A stretch of DNA of 64,000 bases from Clostridium sp. AM34-11AC. GTDB lineage: Bacteria; Bacillota; Clostridia; Lachnospirales; Lachnospiraceae. Numbering within the stretch: the first letter of the stretch is position 1; the number at the start of each line of letters is the position of its first letter. Below are positions 24,656-32,919 of the stretch, in pieces. The DNA is taken from the NCBI RefSeq assembly GCF_003435375.1, contig NZ_QWGL01000004.1, positions 75,572 through 139,571 of the forward strand. The letters are read 5' to 3'. The notes under the pieces were generated by a model. It worked only from the letters and a program-made list of their open reading frames with translations. It did no database searches and was not told the DNA's origin. The position numbers were made by a program, and so were the translations under genes.

Positions 24656-24788
24656 GTAACTATTCAGTACCTTCATAGTCACGAGCAAAAATCCATTCCA
24701 GATCAGCTTCGCTGATGGGATTTTTGCTTTCTATCCTATGTGTTCTTACGGTCAGCGCAGCATATGCGCAGACCTACTGAATAGTTAC
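24656..24788 (-). mobile_element. MITE-like element, family B copy 2 (133 bp) in the ptsH 5'-UTR
   Basis: Perfect 14-bp terminal inverted repeats GTAACTATTCAGTA / TACTGAATAGTTAC. It is flanked by a perfect 8-bp direct repeat GTAAACAT (24648-24655 and 24789-24796). Inside are arms AGCAAAAATCC / GGATTTTTGCT and CATCAGC / GCTGATC, so the whole element can fold into one long hairpin. No transposase. It matches 20080-20212 in inverse orientation, and 28056-28087 resembles one end. Confidence 0.9.
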
Positions 24789-24800
24789 GTAAACATTTTC

Positions 24801-24829
24801 ATTTTATACCACAAACCCCATGATGTCAA
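24801..24829 (-). promoter_or_regulatory. Predicted promoter of ptsH, beyond the MITE
   Basis: Minus-strand TTGACA (24824-24829) and TAAAAT (24801-24806), 17-bp spacer. The start would fall at about 24794, inside or next to the target duplication, so the MITE is transcribed. Confidence 0.65.
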
Positions 24830-24848
24830 CGAAACGCTCCGGAATGAT

Positions 24849-24877
24849 TTGACATTTTACAAAGCCCGGGATAAAAT
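24849..24877 (+). promoter_or_regulatory. Promoter of the MBL-fold hydrolase gene
   Basis: TTGACA (24849-24854) and TAAAAT (24872-24877), 17-bp spacer. Divergent from the ptsH promoter. Confidence 0.75.
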
Positions 24878-24922
24878 CAAAACGATCTACCTTAAAAACC
24901 ACGTTCAAGGAGTTCCCACGAA

Positions 24923-25927
24923 ATGAAACTACTCGCTCCCAATCTATATAAAGTCATTCTCACCAATAAAGCCATGCGGACCTCATCGAGAAACCTCTAT
25001 ATTATAAAAGGAAATGGCCGCAGCCTCATGATCGACACATCCTGGAAAGTTCCGGAGTGCCTGAATGAGATGGAACATGTCTTAAAAGAGCTTTCCATCG
25101 ACTATCGGGATCTCGACATCTTTGTGACCCACAATCATGCAGATCACAGCGGATACATCTCCCTTTTCATAGAGCGCGGTGCCCGGGCCTTCATGAACCC
25201 CGTGGAGATCTCCGAATGTTCCGACCGCTACCATCGTCTTTATGAGGACAACACCATGCGCCGCTCCTACACCAGAGAATGCGGAGTCACAAAAGAACTG
25301 GCTCCCGATGCCTGGCAGGAAATCAACACCGGAGCTGACCAACTTGCAAGGGAAAACAATATTTCTTTTCATTTTCCCTTTACCCCCATTGCGCCGGGGG
25401 ACACGCTCTCCTGCGGCGGCTATGATTTCGAGATCGTCCCCCTATACGGTCATACAGCCGGTCAGTGTGGGCTCGTGGAGAGGAAGAAAAAGCTTTTCTT
25501 CTGCGCTGATCAGGTGATCCTGGGGCTTACTCCCATCGTCATCACATCAGGAAAAGACCAGCATCTCCTTGCTGAATACTTTGCATCCCTTAAAGCACTG
25601 GCTGCCGATTATGCCGGTTACCGTTTTCTCCCCGGACACTACGGAGAATTCACCGAGATCCGTGAGGAGACCTGCCGCATCATCGACGAATATGAGACAC
25701 GCTGCACCCAGCTCCGGCTGGCTCTGGCAGAAAGCCGCCACCCCATGACTCTTTTAGAGCTTGATCAGGCGCTCTATGTCCAGCGCATGCAGACCTACCG
25801 CTATTCCTATCTTTTCTCCTATCTCAATACATGGCCGAAACTCTTTTCCTGTCTGGACTGGCTGGCAGAGACAGGGTCGATCACCCGGACAGAGAAGGAC
25901 GGGGTCTTATTCTGGTCTCTCCGCTGA
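24923..25927 (+). CDS. MBL-fold metallo-hydrolase
   Basis: A 334-residue metallo-beta-lactamase-fold protein. The zinc motif is THNHADHSG at residues 69-77. Further ligands are likely the His of LYGHTAGQCG near residue 180, the Asp of FFCADQVI near 196, and the His of FLPGHYG near 235. The C-terminal ~80 residues form a helical extension seen in many hydrolases of this group. Clostridial relatives are annotated only as MBL hydrolases; thioesterase, glyoxalase-II-like or ribonuclease roles cannot be told apart. AAGGAG lies about 10 bases before the ATG. It converges on queH with a 21-nt overlap. Confidence 0.85.
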   Translation: MKLLAPNLYKVILTNKAMRTSSRNLYIIKGNGRSLMIDTSWKVPECLNEMEHVLKELSIDYRDLDIFVTHNHADHSGYISLFIERGARAFMNPVEISECSDRYHRLYEDNTMRRSYTRECGVTKELAPDAWQEINTGADQLARENNISFHFPFTPIAPGDTLSCGGYDFEIVPLYGHTAGQCGLVERKKKLFFCADQVILGLTPIVITSGKDQHLLAEYFASLKALAADYAGYRFLPGHYGEFTEIREETCRIIDEYETRCTQLRLALAESRHPMTLLELDQALYVQRMQTYRYSYLFSYLNTWPKLFSCLDWLAETGSITRTEKDGVLFWSLR

Positions 25928-26569
25928 GCGCGCCTCCGACTCCCTCTTTGAGAACACGCAGCCACAGTAATTCTGACGATAGAGCGCGTGTTCTCTGGAA
26001 AGCTCCGTGGATCTTTTATATCCGTTTCTCTTCTTGAAATCTGATGACAGAAACTCCACACCATACTCGCGTCCCATCTCTTCCCCGATCCGGTTTAACC
26101 GCTCCGCGTCCTTTAGGGGGCTGATCGTAAGCGTCGTCGTAAAGAAATCGAAGTACCCGGCTTTTGCCTCTCTCGCCGCCTCGGAGAGACGGAGTTTAAA
26201 GCACTCCGTACATCTTGCGCCGCCTTCCGGCTCCTGCTCGAGCCCTTTTGCCGCTGCATAGAAATCGTCGGGCACATAGGTTCCTGCCACAAAATGGATC
26301 GGGTGGCGGTCTGTCTCCTGTTCCCACTCTCCATTGAATTCCCGGATCAGACGTTCCTGCTCCGATGTCCGCTCCTCGTACTCTGATGGCGGATAAATAT
26401 TCGGGTTATAATAAAATACCGTGATCTCAAAATATCTGGAAAGATATTCCAGAACATAACTGCTGCAGGGCGCACAGCAGCTGTGTAGAAATAAAGTGGG
26501 AACCTTTCCCTCTTTCTGCAGTTCTTCCAGTTTTTTATCTAATTCCTTCTGATAATTTCTCTTATTCAT
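25907..26569 (-). CDS. queH: Epoxyqueuosine reductase QueH
   Basis: A 220-residue protein of the DUF208/QueH family, which performs the last step of queuosine tRNA modification, reducing epoxyqueuosine. Cys motifs match: FLHSCCAPCSSYVLEYL near residue 30, CTECFKLRL near 133, and the C-terminal YRQNYCGCVFS near 198. These cysteines bind an Fe-S cluster and a second metal. GGGAG sits 6 bases before the ATG. Its 3' end overlaps the convergent MBL gene. Confidence 0.93.
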   Translation of the reverse strand: MNKRNYQKELDKKLEELQKEGKVPTLFLHSCCAPCSSYVLEYLSRYFEITVFYYNPNIYPPSEYEERTSEQERLIREFNGEWEQETDRHPIHFVAGTYVPDDFYAAAKGLEQEPEGGARCTECFKLRLSEAAREAKAGYFDFFTTTLTISPLKDAERLNRIGEEMGREYGVEFLSSDFKKRNGYKRSTELSREHALYRQNYCGCVFSKRESEARSAERPE

Positions 26570-26698
26570 ATGATCTCCCGGCAGGCTATGCTGCCCCGAT
26601 GCTTCAATCCCCTGTGTCTCCTTCTGTCTCAGCCTTCTGCCCGGTTGCCGTCACCGGCACTTCACCATTACAGGATACCGGCAAAAAGACCGCAACGG

Positions 26699-26730
26699 AA
26701 AAAGGCAGCCGGATCTTCTCCCGCTGCCTG
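26699..26730 (-). terminator. Terminator of rpoD
   Basis: AGGCAGC / GCTGCCT stem followed by TTTTTCC on the minus strand. Confidence 0.75.
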
Positions 26731-26799
26731 CATTTCTATTTTCACCGAATCCGTTCAGTCTGCCCCCAACGATCCGCTTCCAATATCCTTTTCCCGGTC

Positions 26800-27924
26800 T
26801 TACAGGAAATCCCGGATCCGTTTGCTGCGGACCGGATTTCTGAGCTTTCTCAATGCTTTCGCCTCGATCTGGCGGATACGCTCTCTCGTTACGTTGAACT
26901 CTTTTCCAACTTCTTCCAGAGTTCTCGGATGTCCGTCTTCAAGACCGAATCGAAGAACGATGACCTGACGTTCTCTCTCTTTGAGATCACCAAGTAATGC
27001 GTCGATGTGCTCACGTAACATTACGGATTCCACGTTTCCTTCCGGAGTCACCGCGTTGCTGTCCGCAACGAAATCGCCGAGGTTGGAATCGTCCTCCTCA
27101 CCGATCGGAGTCTCTAAGGATGCTGGCTCTCTCGCAATCTGCATGATCTCCATCACCTTGTCCTCAGACATCTCGAGCGCTTCCGCAAGTTCTGTCACGG
27201 ACGGCTCATAACCAAGTTCCAGAGTCAGCTTTCTCTGCATCTTTGACATCTTGTTAATCGTCTCTACCATATGCACCGGAACACGGATCGTTCTCGCCTG
27301 ATCCGCAAGGGCTCTTGTCACGGACTGGCGGATCCACCAGGTCGCATATGTACTTAACTTATATCCTTTTGTATAATCGAACTTCTCAACACCCTTGATC
27401 AGACCAAGGTTTCCTTCCTGTACAAGATCCAGGAAACTCATTCCACGTCCAGTGTAACGCTTTGCGATACTTACGACGAGACGAAGGTTTGCCTCGATCA
27501 GACGCTCTTTTGCAGACTCATCTCCCTCTGCCTTTCTCTTCGCGAGACGAAGCTCCTCATCCGCGGAAAGAAGCGGCACGGTACCGATCTCCTTTAAGTA
27601 CATGCGGACCGGATCCTCTGTTCCGATACCTTCCAGAAGATCGATGGCGTCTAAGTCAATGTCCTCTCCGTCCTTGTCCTCACGGTAGTCATCATCCAGA
27701 TCATCCAGAAGCATGGAATCATCCGCAAGCATTGCGTCATCAATTACCGGCACAACGTCGATATTGCTGTGCTCTAAGTAATTATAAATTTCATCCATCT
27801 GCTCCGGTCCGAGGTTATCTCCGGCAAAAAAGTCGTTGATCTCCGTCGCGTCAAGTGCGTTCTGTTTTGACTTGCCCAGTGCGACAAGTTTCTTAAGTTT
27901 GTCTAAAAATACTTCTTTTTCCAC
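26800..27924 (-). CDS. rpoD: RNA polymerase primary sigma factor
   Basis: A 374-residue sigma-70 (SigA). Region 1.2 has [11 protein letters not shown]; region 2 has [20 protein letters not shown] and [12 protein letters not shown] for -10 recognition; region 3 follows; region 4.2 has [28 protein letters not shown] for -35 contact. The acidic N-terminal region 1.1 is short. Start is a GTG at 27924, 9 bases after AAAGGA. The usual neighbour dnaG is not upstream: the gene has its own promoter and a lipid kinase gene precedes it. The promoters listed here fit its expected -35/-10 specificity. Confidence 0.97.
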   Translation of the reverse strand: MEKEVFLDKLKKLVALGKSKQNALDATEINDFFAGDNLGPEQMDEIYNYLEHSNIDVVPVIDDAMLADDSMLLDDLDDDYREDKDGEDIDLDAIDLLEGIGTEDPVRMYLKEIGTVPLLSADEELRLAKRKAEGDESAKERLIEANLRLVVSIAKRYTGRGMSFLDLVQEGNLGLIKGVEKFDYTKGYKLSTYATWWIRQSVTRALADQARTIRVPVHMVETINKMSKMQRKLTLELGYEPSVTELAEALEMSEDKVMEIMQIAREPASLETPIGEEDDSNLGDFVADSNAVTPEGNVESVMLREHIDALLGDLKERERQVIVLRFGLEDGHPRTLEEVGKEFNVTRERIRQIEAKALRKLRNPVRSKRIRDFL

Positions 27925-27975
27925 TGAATAACGTCCTTTCAGGTTGGGGCTGCTCAAACTGCTCCACGATAGTTC

Positions 27976-28004
27976 ATTATATACTATCCAGTGACAATTT
28001 TCAA
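27976..28004 (-). promoter_or_regulatory. Promoter of rpoD
   Basis: Minus-strand TTGAAA (27999-28004) and TATAAT (27976-27981), 17-bp spacer, about 50 nt before the start codon. Confidence 0.8.
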
Positions 28005-28055
28005 TGCTTTTCTACGCCTTTTTTGTTGAATTTTAACATTTTATTAGCACTTTTT

Positions 28056-28087
28056 GTAATTATTCAGCAGGTCTGCGCACTTGCCGC
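28056..28087 (+). repeat. Truncated end of the family B MITE
   Basis: GTAATTATTCAGCAGGTCTG followed by CGCACTTGCCGC resembles the first 32 bases of the 133-bp element. No second end is present. It stops just short of the stop codon of the lipid kinase gene. Confidence 0.6.
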
Positions 28088-28092
28088 CCCTG

Positions 28093-29028
28093 TCATCCCG
28101 CCGTCTTCTCCTCCTGCTTCTCCGGCTCCGGGCTGCAGCTTAAGGTCACTGCTTCCTTCACATTCTCGATCTTTGCCTCAGTAACCGATCCGCCAAACTC
28201 ACCGTCGAGGACCCACGGGATCTCTTCCTTGGCGGTGACCGTAAACTTTGAAGATTTCACGCGGATCACGTCCTTATTTTCCTGTTCCGGGAACAGAAGC
28301 AGACCACTTATAATATTCGGAAGATCCGCCGGAGTCTTCGGTGTCCGGATAAACACGCCCTCAAACAGGCCGTCATGGAAGGAAACATCCTTCGGCGCAA
28401 GTCCTCTGAAGCCTCCGACACTTGTGGTGTTCGTCACCATTCCGAAAACGAACTCTCCATCCGTCTCACCGTCATCCCATGTCAAATGCATCCTGTAGGA
28501 TTTGAGATTTCCCAGTGCCTTGATGGACTCCAGGATATATGCCTGATGCCCAAGAACGTTCTTGATGTCCTGGGGCGTGCTGTACGACACTTCCGTGAAA
28601 GCGCCAAATGCGGCGATATAAACAAAATACCGCTCATCCCCAAATTTTCCGATGTCGACGCCGTAGGACTTTCCGCTCACCACATCCTGCGCCGCCTTCG
28701 TGAGATTCGCCGGAATCTTTAAGCTTCTCGCGAAATCATTCGTGGAACCTGCCGGGAGATATCCGATCTCCGGGCGTTTTTCCAGCCTCATGATGCCGGA
28801 GATCACGCTGTTCAGCGTTCCATCCCCGCCGCTGCAGACGAAAAGTTCCACATCCTTACCGTATTCCTCGGCAATCTTCGCCGCATCCCCCGGTTCCTGG
28901 GTCACATAGACAGAGGGCAGATAGCCTGCTCCACAGAAAATCCCGAGAATATCGGACAACTGGTTCTTGATGGCTTCCTTCCCGGAACGGGGATTAAAAA
29001 CAAATAACATTTTTTTCATTTTCATCAT
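28093..29028 (-). CDS. Diacylglycerol kinase-family lipid kinase (YegS/DagK-like)
   Basis: A 311-residue kinase. The glycine-rich ATP motif is CSGGDGTLNSVISGI near residue 66, followed by IGYLPAGSTNDFARSL near residue 92; both define the DAGK catalytic domain. The N-terminus has the strand MLFVFNPRSGKEA. The C-terminal beta-sandwich ends with a Glu/Lys-rich tail. It probably phosphorylates diacylglycerol or a related lipid to recycle it to phosphatidate. Start ATG at 29028 follows GGAG by 7 bases. Confidence 0.9.
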   Translation of the reverse strand: MMKMKKMLFVFNPRSGKEAIKNQLSDILGIFCGAGYLPSVYVTQEPGDAAKIAEEYGKDVELFVCSGGDGTLNSVISGIMRLEKRPEIGYLPAGSTNDFARSLKIPANLTKAAQDVVSGKSYGVDIGKFGDERYFVYIAAFGAFTEVSYSTPQDIKNVLGHQAYILESIKALGNLKSYRMHLTWDDGETDGEFVFGMVTNTTSVGGFRGLAPKDVSFHDGLFEGVFIRTPKTPADLPNIISGLLLFPEQENKDVIRVKSSKFTVTAKEEIPWVLDGEFGGSVTEAKIENVKEAVTLSCSPEPEKQEEKTAG

Positions 29029-29128
29029 GAACACGCTCCATAAAAGACGCCCTTATGCGCCATAATACTAACAAATGTCAATACTTTCTATTTCTAATAT
29101 GGGACACTGACAGATGCATCGGTACTAC

Positions 29129-29169
29129 TGTACGGAATTTTCAGTTCAGAAAATTCCTACCCGTGTACA
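29129..29169 (+). repeat. Repeat family C, copy 2 (41 bp)
   Basis: Identical over 41 bases to 9189-9229 and in the same orientation. Located in the gap between mutY and the lipid kinase gene. Confidence 0.85.
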
Positions 29170-29246
29170 ATAATGATGCATCTTCTGCATTCTGTCCGCC
29201 CTGACAAACAATATCTGTGGGTTCAAGAGAATTTACAGCCATTATA

Positions 29247-30389
29247 TCATGACTGGCTTTCCAGCAGCTTTCTATACGCCGCAAACGCGTTCGGGATCGG
29301 GTACTTCTCCTTCAATTCCCCTCTGTCCGCAAACAGCATTCCCGGGATCTCTTCCCCTGCCTTCACCAGGTACCCGCTCATATGCCACTCCACATGGCTG
29401 AAAATGTGCTTTGCCTCCGGCAGTTTTTCCTCCACCGATGCCCCGCCACCGAGGCGTTCCAGTACCTCTTTCTCTGAAAGTTTTCCTTCCAGATTCGGAA
29501 ATTCATACAGGGATGCCAGCAGTCCGGTGTCATCCCGCTTTCTAATGGCTATTTTATCCCCGTATTTCACTAATAATACGGTCTTTTCCTCAATTTTCCT
29601 TTTCTTTTTCGGTGCCTTCACCGGGATCGCAGAGATCAGGTTTCTTTTTCTCGCCTCGCATACCGTATAGAATGGACATGGAAGATCGCAGAGAGGGGCA
29701 CCATTGGGGACGCAGACGATGGCTCCGGTCTCGATGAGCGCCTGGTTGAAATCTCCTGGCTCATCCTTTTTGAGTGTCTTTAAGACCTCTTCGACCGCAG
29801 CTTCTGTCTTCTTCTTTACCGCTTGTTTTAAGATATCTTCGTAGCTTCCGGCAACTCTCGAAAGGACCCGCATGACATTTCCGTCCACCGCTGGGACAGG
29901 GAGTCCGAAAGCGATGGATCCAATGGCACCCGCCGTGTAGCTTCCGATTCCCGGAAGCGCAAGAAGCGCTCTGCGATCTGCCGGAAGTTCTCCGCCGTAC
30001 TGGGAAACGATGATCTTGGCCGCTTTCTTCAGATTTCTGGCCCTGCTGTAATATCCGAGACCTTCCCAATACTTGAAAAGCTCTTCTTCCTCACACTCAG
30101 CCAATGCCTGCACCGTCGGAAAACACTCCATAAACCGGGCAAAGTAGGGCTTTACTGCCTCCACTCTCGTCTGCTGCAGCATGATCTCCGAGATCCAGAT
30201 CCGGTAGGCATCCTGGTTCTCCCGCCAGGGGAGATCTCTTTTATTCCCCCGATACCAGGAAAGGAGTGGTCCTCTTGCGGCTTCCAGACGCTCCGTCAGG
30301 GTGAGGTCTTTCTCATCCGGAAAGATTTTCTGGAGACCGGAATAAAGATCCGCCCCCGAAACATTCATTTCTTCCTTATACATATCCAT
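29247..30389 (-). CDS. mutY: A/G-specific adenine glycosylase
   Basis: A 380-residue base-excision repair enzyme that removes A opposite 8-oxo-G. The HhH-GPD domain has ISEIMLQQTRVEAVKPY (catalytic Glu) near residue 68, LLALPGIGSYTAGAI near 142 and the catalytic Asp in PVPAVDGNVMRVLSR near 165. The [4Fe-4S] loop follows: C in GAIVCVP, then C-x6-C-x2-C-x5-C (LCDLPCPFYTVCEARKR). The C-terminal NUDIX-like domain that reads 8-oxo-G has FSHVEWHMSGYL. It overlaps birA by 14 nt. Confidence 0.95.
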   Translation of the reverse strand: MDMYKEEMNVSGADLYSGLQKIFPDEKDLTLTERLEAARGPLLSWYRGNKRDLPWRENQDAYRIWISEIMLQQTRVEAVKPYFARFMECFPTVQALAECEEEELFKYWEGLGYYSRARNLKKAAKIIVSQYGGELPADRRALLALPGIGSYTAGAIGSIAFGLPVPAVDGNVMRVLSRVAGSYEDILKQAVKKKTEAAVEEVLKTLKKDEPGDFNQALIETGAIVCVPNGAPLCDLPCPFYTVCEARKRNLISAIPVKAPKKKRKIEEKTVLLVKYGDKIAIRKRDDTGLLASLYEFPNLEGKLSEKEVLERLGGGASVEEKLPEAKHIFSHVEWHMSGYLVKAGEEIPGMLFADRGELKEKYPIPNAFAAYRKLLESQS

Positions 30390-31356
30390 AGACTCCGCGG
30401 ACGGAAACTTCCCCGGAGATAATCTCCTTTAATGTGCCATCGGAGAGACGGACTAAAAGTGCGCCTTCCTTGTTGATTCCCTCAGAGACACCGCGGTACT
30501 CGCCCGCCGGATCCAGAACGCACACCTCGTTGCCGAGATTTACAAGGTTTGCATTGTACTCTTCAATAAGTCCCGACATGTCCTGTGTCTCGATGAAGGT
30601 GTCATAATATCCCTCAAATGCCTCCATGATCGCCGCGATGATCTCACTTCTCTTCTGGATCTTTCCGCTCTCGATCCGCAGGGAAGTCGCTGTTGCCTTG
30701 ATATCATCTGGAAATTCCATCTGGTTTACGTTGATGCCGGTTCCCGGGATCACGTACTGGATTTCCATGAGCTCCGTGCTCATCTCCGTTAAGATTCCGC
30801 AGATTTTCTTCTTATTTAAAACAAGGTCGTTCGGCCATTTGATCTCAGATTTCAATCCTGTCGCCTTCTCGATTCCCCTTCTCGTGGACAGCGCCATGAC
30901 GAGCGTCAGCATGGAGGCCGCCATGGGATCGATCTGTGGTCTTAAGAGCATGCTCATCCAGATCCCAACGCCCGCCGGAGATGTCCAGACACGACCTCTT
31001 CTGCCCTTTCCGCCGAGCTGGCGTTCCGCGACAGCCAGGGTTCCGTGGGGCGCGCCCTGTTCCGCGAGACGGCGGATCTCATTGTTCGTGGAGTCGGTCT
31101 CCTCGAAGAACGCCACCTGCGTTCCTGCCCATTTCGTGTGGATCGTGCTTTCCAGCTCTTCCTTTGAGAGCACATCCGCCGATCCCTTTAAAATATATCC
31201 TTTATTCCGGACGGCCTCGATCTCGTAGCCCTCCTCCTTTAACTGGTTGATGACCTTCCAGACCGCCGTTCTCGAGACACCGAACTTCTCGCAAAGCTCC
31301 TGACCGGAAATATAGCCATCTGTCTCCTTCAATAATTTCAGGATCTCTCCCTTCAT
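30376..31356 (-). CDS. birA: Bifunctional biotin--protein ligase / biotin operon repressor
   Basis: A 326-residue class II BirA. The N-terminal winged helix (1-65; ISGQELCEKFGVSRTAVWKV) binds DNA. The ligase domain has FFEETDSTN, the biotinyl-AMP loop GGKGRRGRVW near residue 115, IKWPNDLVLN near 170 and a C-terminal SH3-like domain. It attaches biotin to carboxylases and may repress biotin genes; none are in this window. GGAGG lies 7 bases before the ATG. Confidence 0.95.
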   Translation of the reverse strand: MKGEILKLLKETDGYISGQELCEKFGVSRTAVWKVINQLKEEGYEIEAVRNKGYILKGSADVLSKEELESTIHTKWAGTQVAFFEETDSTNNEIRRLAEQGAPHGTLAVAERQLGGKGRRGRVWTSPAGVGIWMSMLLRPQIDPMAASMLTLVMALSTRRGIEKATGLKSEIKWPNDLVLNKKKICGILTEMSTELMEIQYVIPGTGINVNQMEFPDDIKATATSLRIESGKIQKRSEIIAAIMEAFEGYYDTFIETQDMSGLIEEYNANLVNLGNEVCVLDPAGEYRGVSEGINKEGALLVRLSDGTLKEIISGEVSVRGVYGYV

Positions 31357-31360
31357 CTCA

Positions 31361-31669
31361 TTACCTCCACCAGATACTCATTGCGCTTAAAAATGTAAAG
31401 ATCAGCAGAGTCGTTCCGAACACCATCTGGAACACCGCCGCCGTTCTTCTCCGCCTCTCCCGTTTTGCCCGGGACAGCCAGTATTTTCCTGTGACCAGAT
31501 TTAAAACTGCCGCCAGGAAAAATATCGCCGGAAAGAGGAACATATACCTCTCCGTGTCAAGGAACGAGATAACTGCCATCACCACCACAGCGATGCCGAT
31601 GATGATGTGCATGGCATCAAGAGCCATGGACTCGCTCCTGACTTTTCTTCTCTTATTGTTTTCCGCCAT
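31361..31669 (-). CDS. Small membrane protein of unknown function
   Basis: A 102-residue protein with a basic N-terminus (MAENNKRRKVR) and three hydrophobic segments at about residues 19-36, 42-60 and 81-98, separated by the basic cluster SRAKRERRRR. I recall similar small proteins beside birA in other Lachnospiraceae but know no function. GGAG precedes the ATG by 11 bases; 4 bp separate it from birA, so it is cotranscribed. Confidence 0.75.
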   Translation of the reverse strand: MAENNKRRKVRSESMALDAMHIIIGIAVVVMAVISFLDTERYMFLFPAIFFLAAVLNLVTGKYWLSRAKRERRRRTAAVFQMVFGTTLLIFTFLSAMSIWWR

Positions 31670-31773
31670 ATTTCAGCGTTCTCCTCATATTTTCTGCCGG
31701 ATCTGTCGTTTTCCCAGGATCAGCCGTGCTGCCTGGTACTTTTGAAAGACTTCCGATGTGCTGCCACGCTTCC

Positions 31774-32919
31774 CTATCCTATCGTCAGCCTGTCTGAAAA
31801 AAGTTCATGGATCTTCCCCACGATATCGTCCGGCGTGTAAACCTCGTAGACTTCCATCTGCATCTTTTTCGCGAACACTTCCAGGACTGCCCCGTAGAGA
31901 TCCCTGTAATCCCATTCCGGCTGCAGCCGAAGCTTCCTGGCAAGAAACGGAAATATCTTCTCCGTGTATACACGATAGCCTGTGAGCTTTGCAAACTCAT
32001 GTTCCTTTACATAAGGTCTCAGCCACTCCTTAAACATGTCAAGTTCCGACATGATCCTGCCAAAATAATACGCCTCGGAATATGGCATGTCAAGATAATA
32101 TTTCCTTCCGCAGAGTCCGTAGAGGAATCTCAGCCCGTCAAAATAGCCGAGCTTCATGTTTTTCCTCGTTCTCGCACTGTCAAATTCCAGGATCCCGCCG
32201 AGATTTCTTCTTGGCGCGATCTCGTGGACCGTCACGTCCTCCGGGATATCCATGAACCTTCGCCGGTCCACGCCGATCCCATAGAGGCGGATCACGATGA
32301 TATCCTTATATCCCCGGTCCGTCAGGAGATCCACCGGCACATTGTTGACGCTGCCGCCGTCAAGATACGTCTTTCCACCCAGCTTTTCCTGCTTAAATCC
32401 TGGGAAATAGGCGCTGGCCATCATTATATCCTTTATGGTCCCCAGAGGTGCTGCCTTTACATCGAAGTCCTCCTCTTTCCGGTCCGTGACTGAAAAGGAC
32501 GCGGCGCAGAAATCCCGTGGTGAGCGCCTGATCCGCTCCTCATCCACCGTCTCTTCCAGAAGTTTTTTGAGTGGGGCGATATCGAGCCCCCTGTCTGAAA
32601 ACAGCCGTCTGAATTCTGCCGCCGCGTCGGTCACTTTCATGGATCGCACGCCAAATTTCTTTAATTTTCCGATCATGGAATCGTCCACATTGAACACGGT
32701 GGAGTAGGTCATGTTTCCCCAGATCTCCTCCGCCTTCCCGAGATCATCCATGCAGATCAGGGCGCCGTTTAACGCCCCAACGGACGTTCCCGCGACACCC
32801 TTTATCTTCATGCCGGCTTCCCGGAGCGCTTTCCAGACACCGATCTGGTATGCGCCCCTGGCACCGCCGCCCTCTAAAACGATTCCATATTCCTTTTCAA
32901 GATCAATTCTCAGTTTCAC
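31774..32919 (-). CDS. Patatin-like phospholipase
   Basis: A 381-residue predicted lipid acyl hydrolase. The oxyanion hole is EGGGARGAYQIG near residue 17, the nucleophile elbow GTSVG near residue 45 (Ser-Asp dyad) and the catalytic Asp in YLDGGSVNN near residue 195. These match RssA/YchK-type bacterial patatins. No signal peptide. The GTG start overlaps the SPFH gene by 17 nt; GGAG is 13 bases upstream, a long spacing, so the exact start is uncertain. The C-terminal ~130 residues are a helical extension. Confidence 0.88.
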   Translation of the reverse strand: MKLRIDLEKEYGIVLEGGGARGAYQIGVWKALREAGMKIKGVAGTSVGALNGALICMDDLGKAEEIWGNMTYSTVFNVDDSMIGKLKKFGVRSMKVTDAAAEFRRLFSDRGLDIAPLKKLLEETVDEERIRRSPRDFCAASFSVTDRKEEDFDVKAAPLGTIKDIMMASAYFPGFKQEKLGGKTYLDGGSVNNVPVDLLTDRGYKDIIVIRLYGIGVDRRRFMDIPEDVTVHEIAPRRNLGGILEFDSARTRKNMKLGYFDGLRFLYGLCGRKYYLDMPYSEAYYFGRIMSELDMFKEWLRPYVKEHEFAKLTGYRVYTEKIFPFLARKLRLQPEWDYRDLYGAVLEVFAKKMQMEVYEVYTPDDIVGKIHELFSDRLTIG

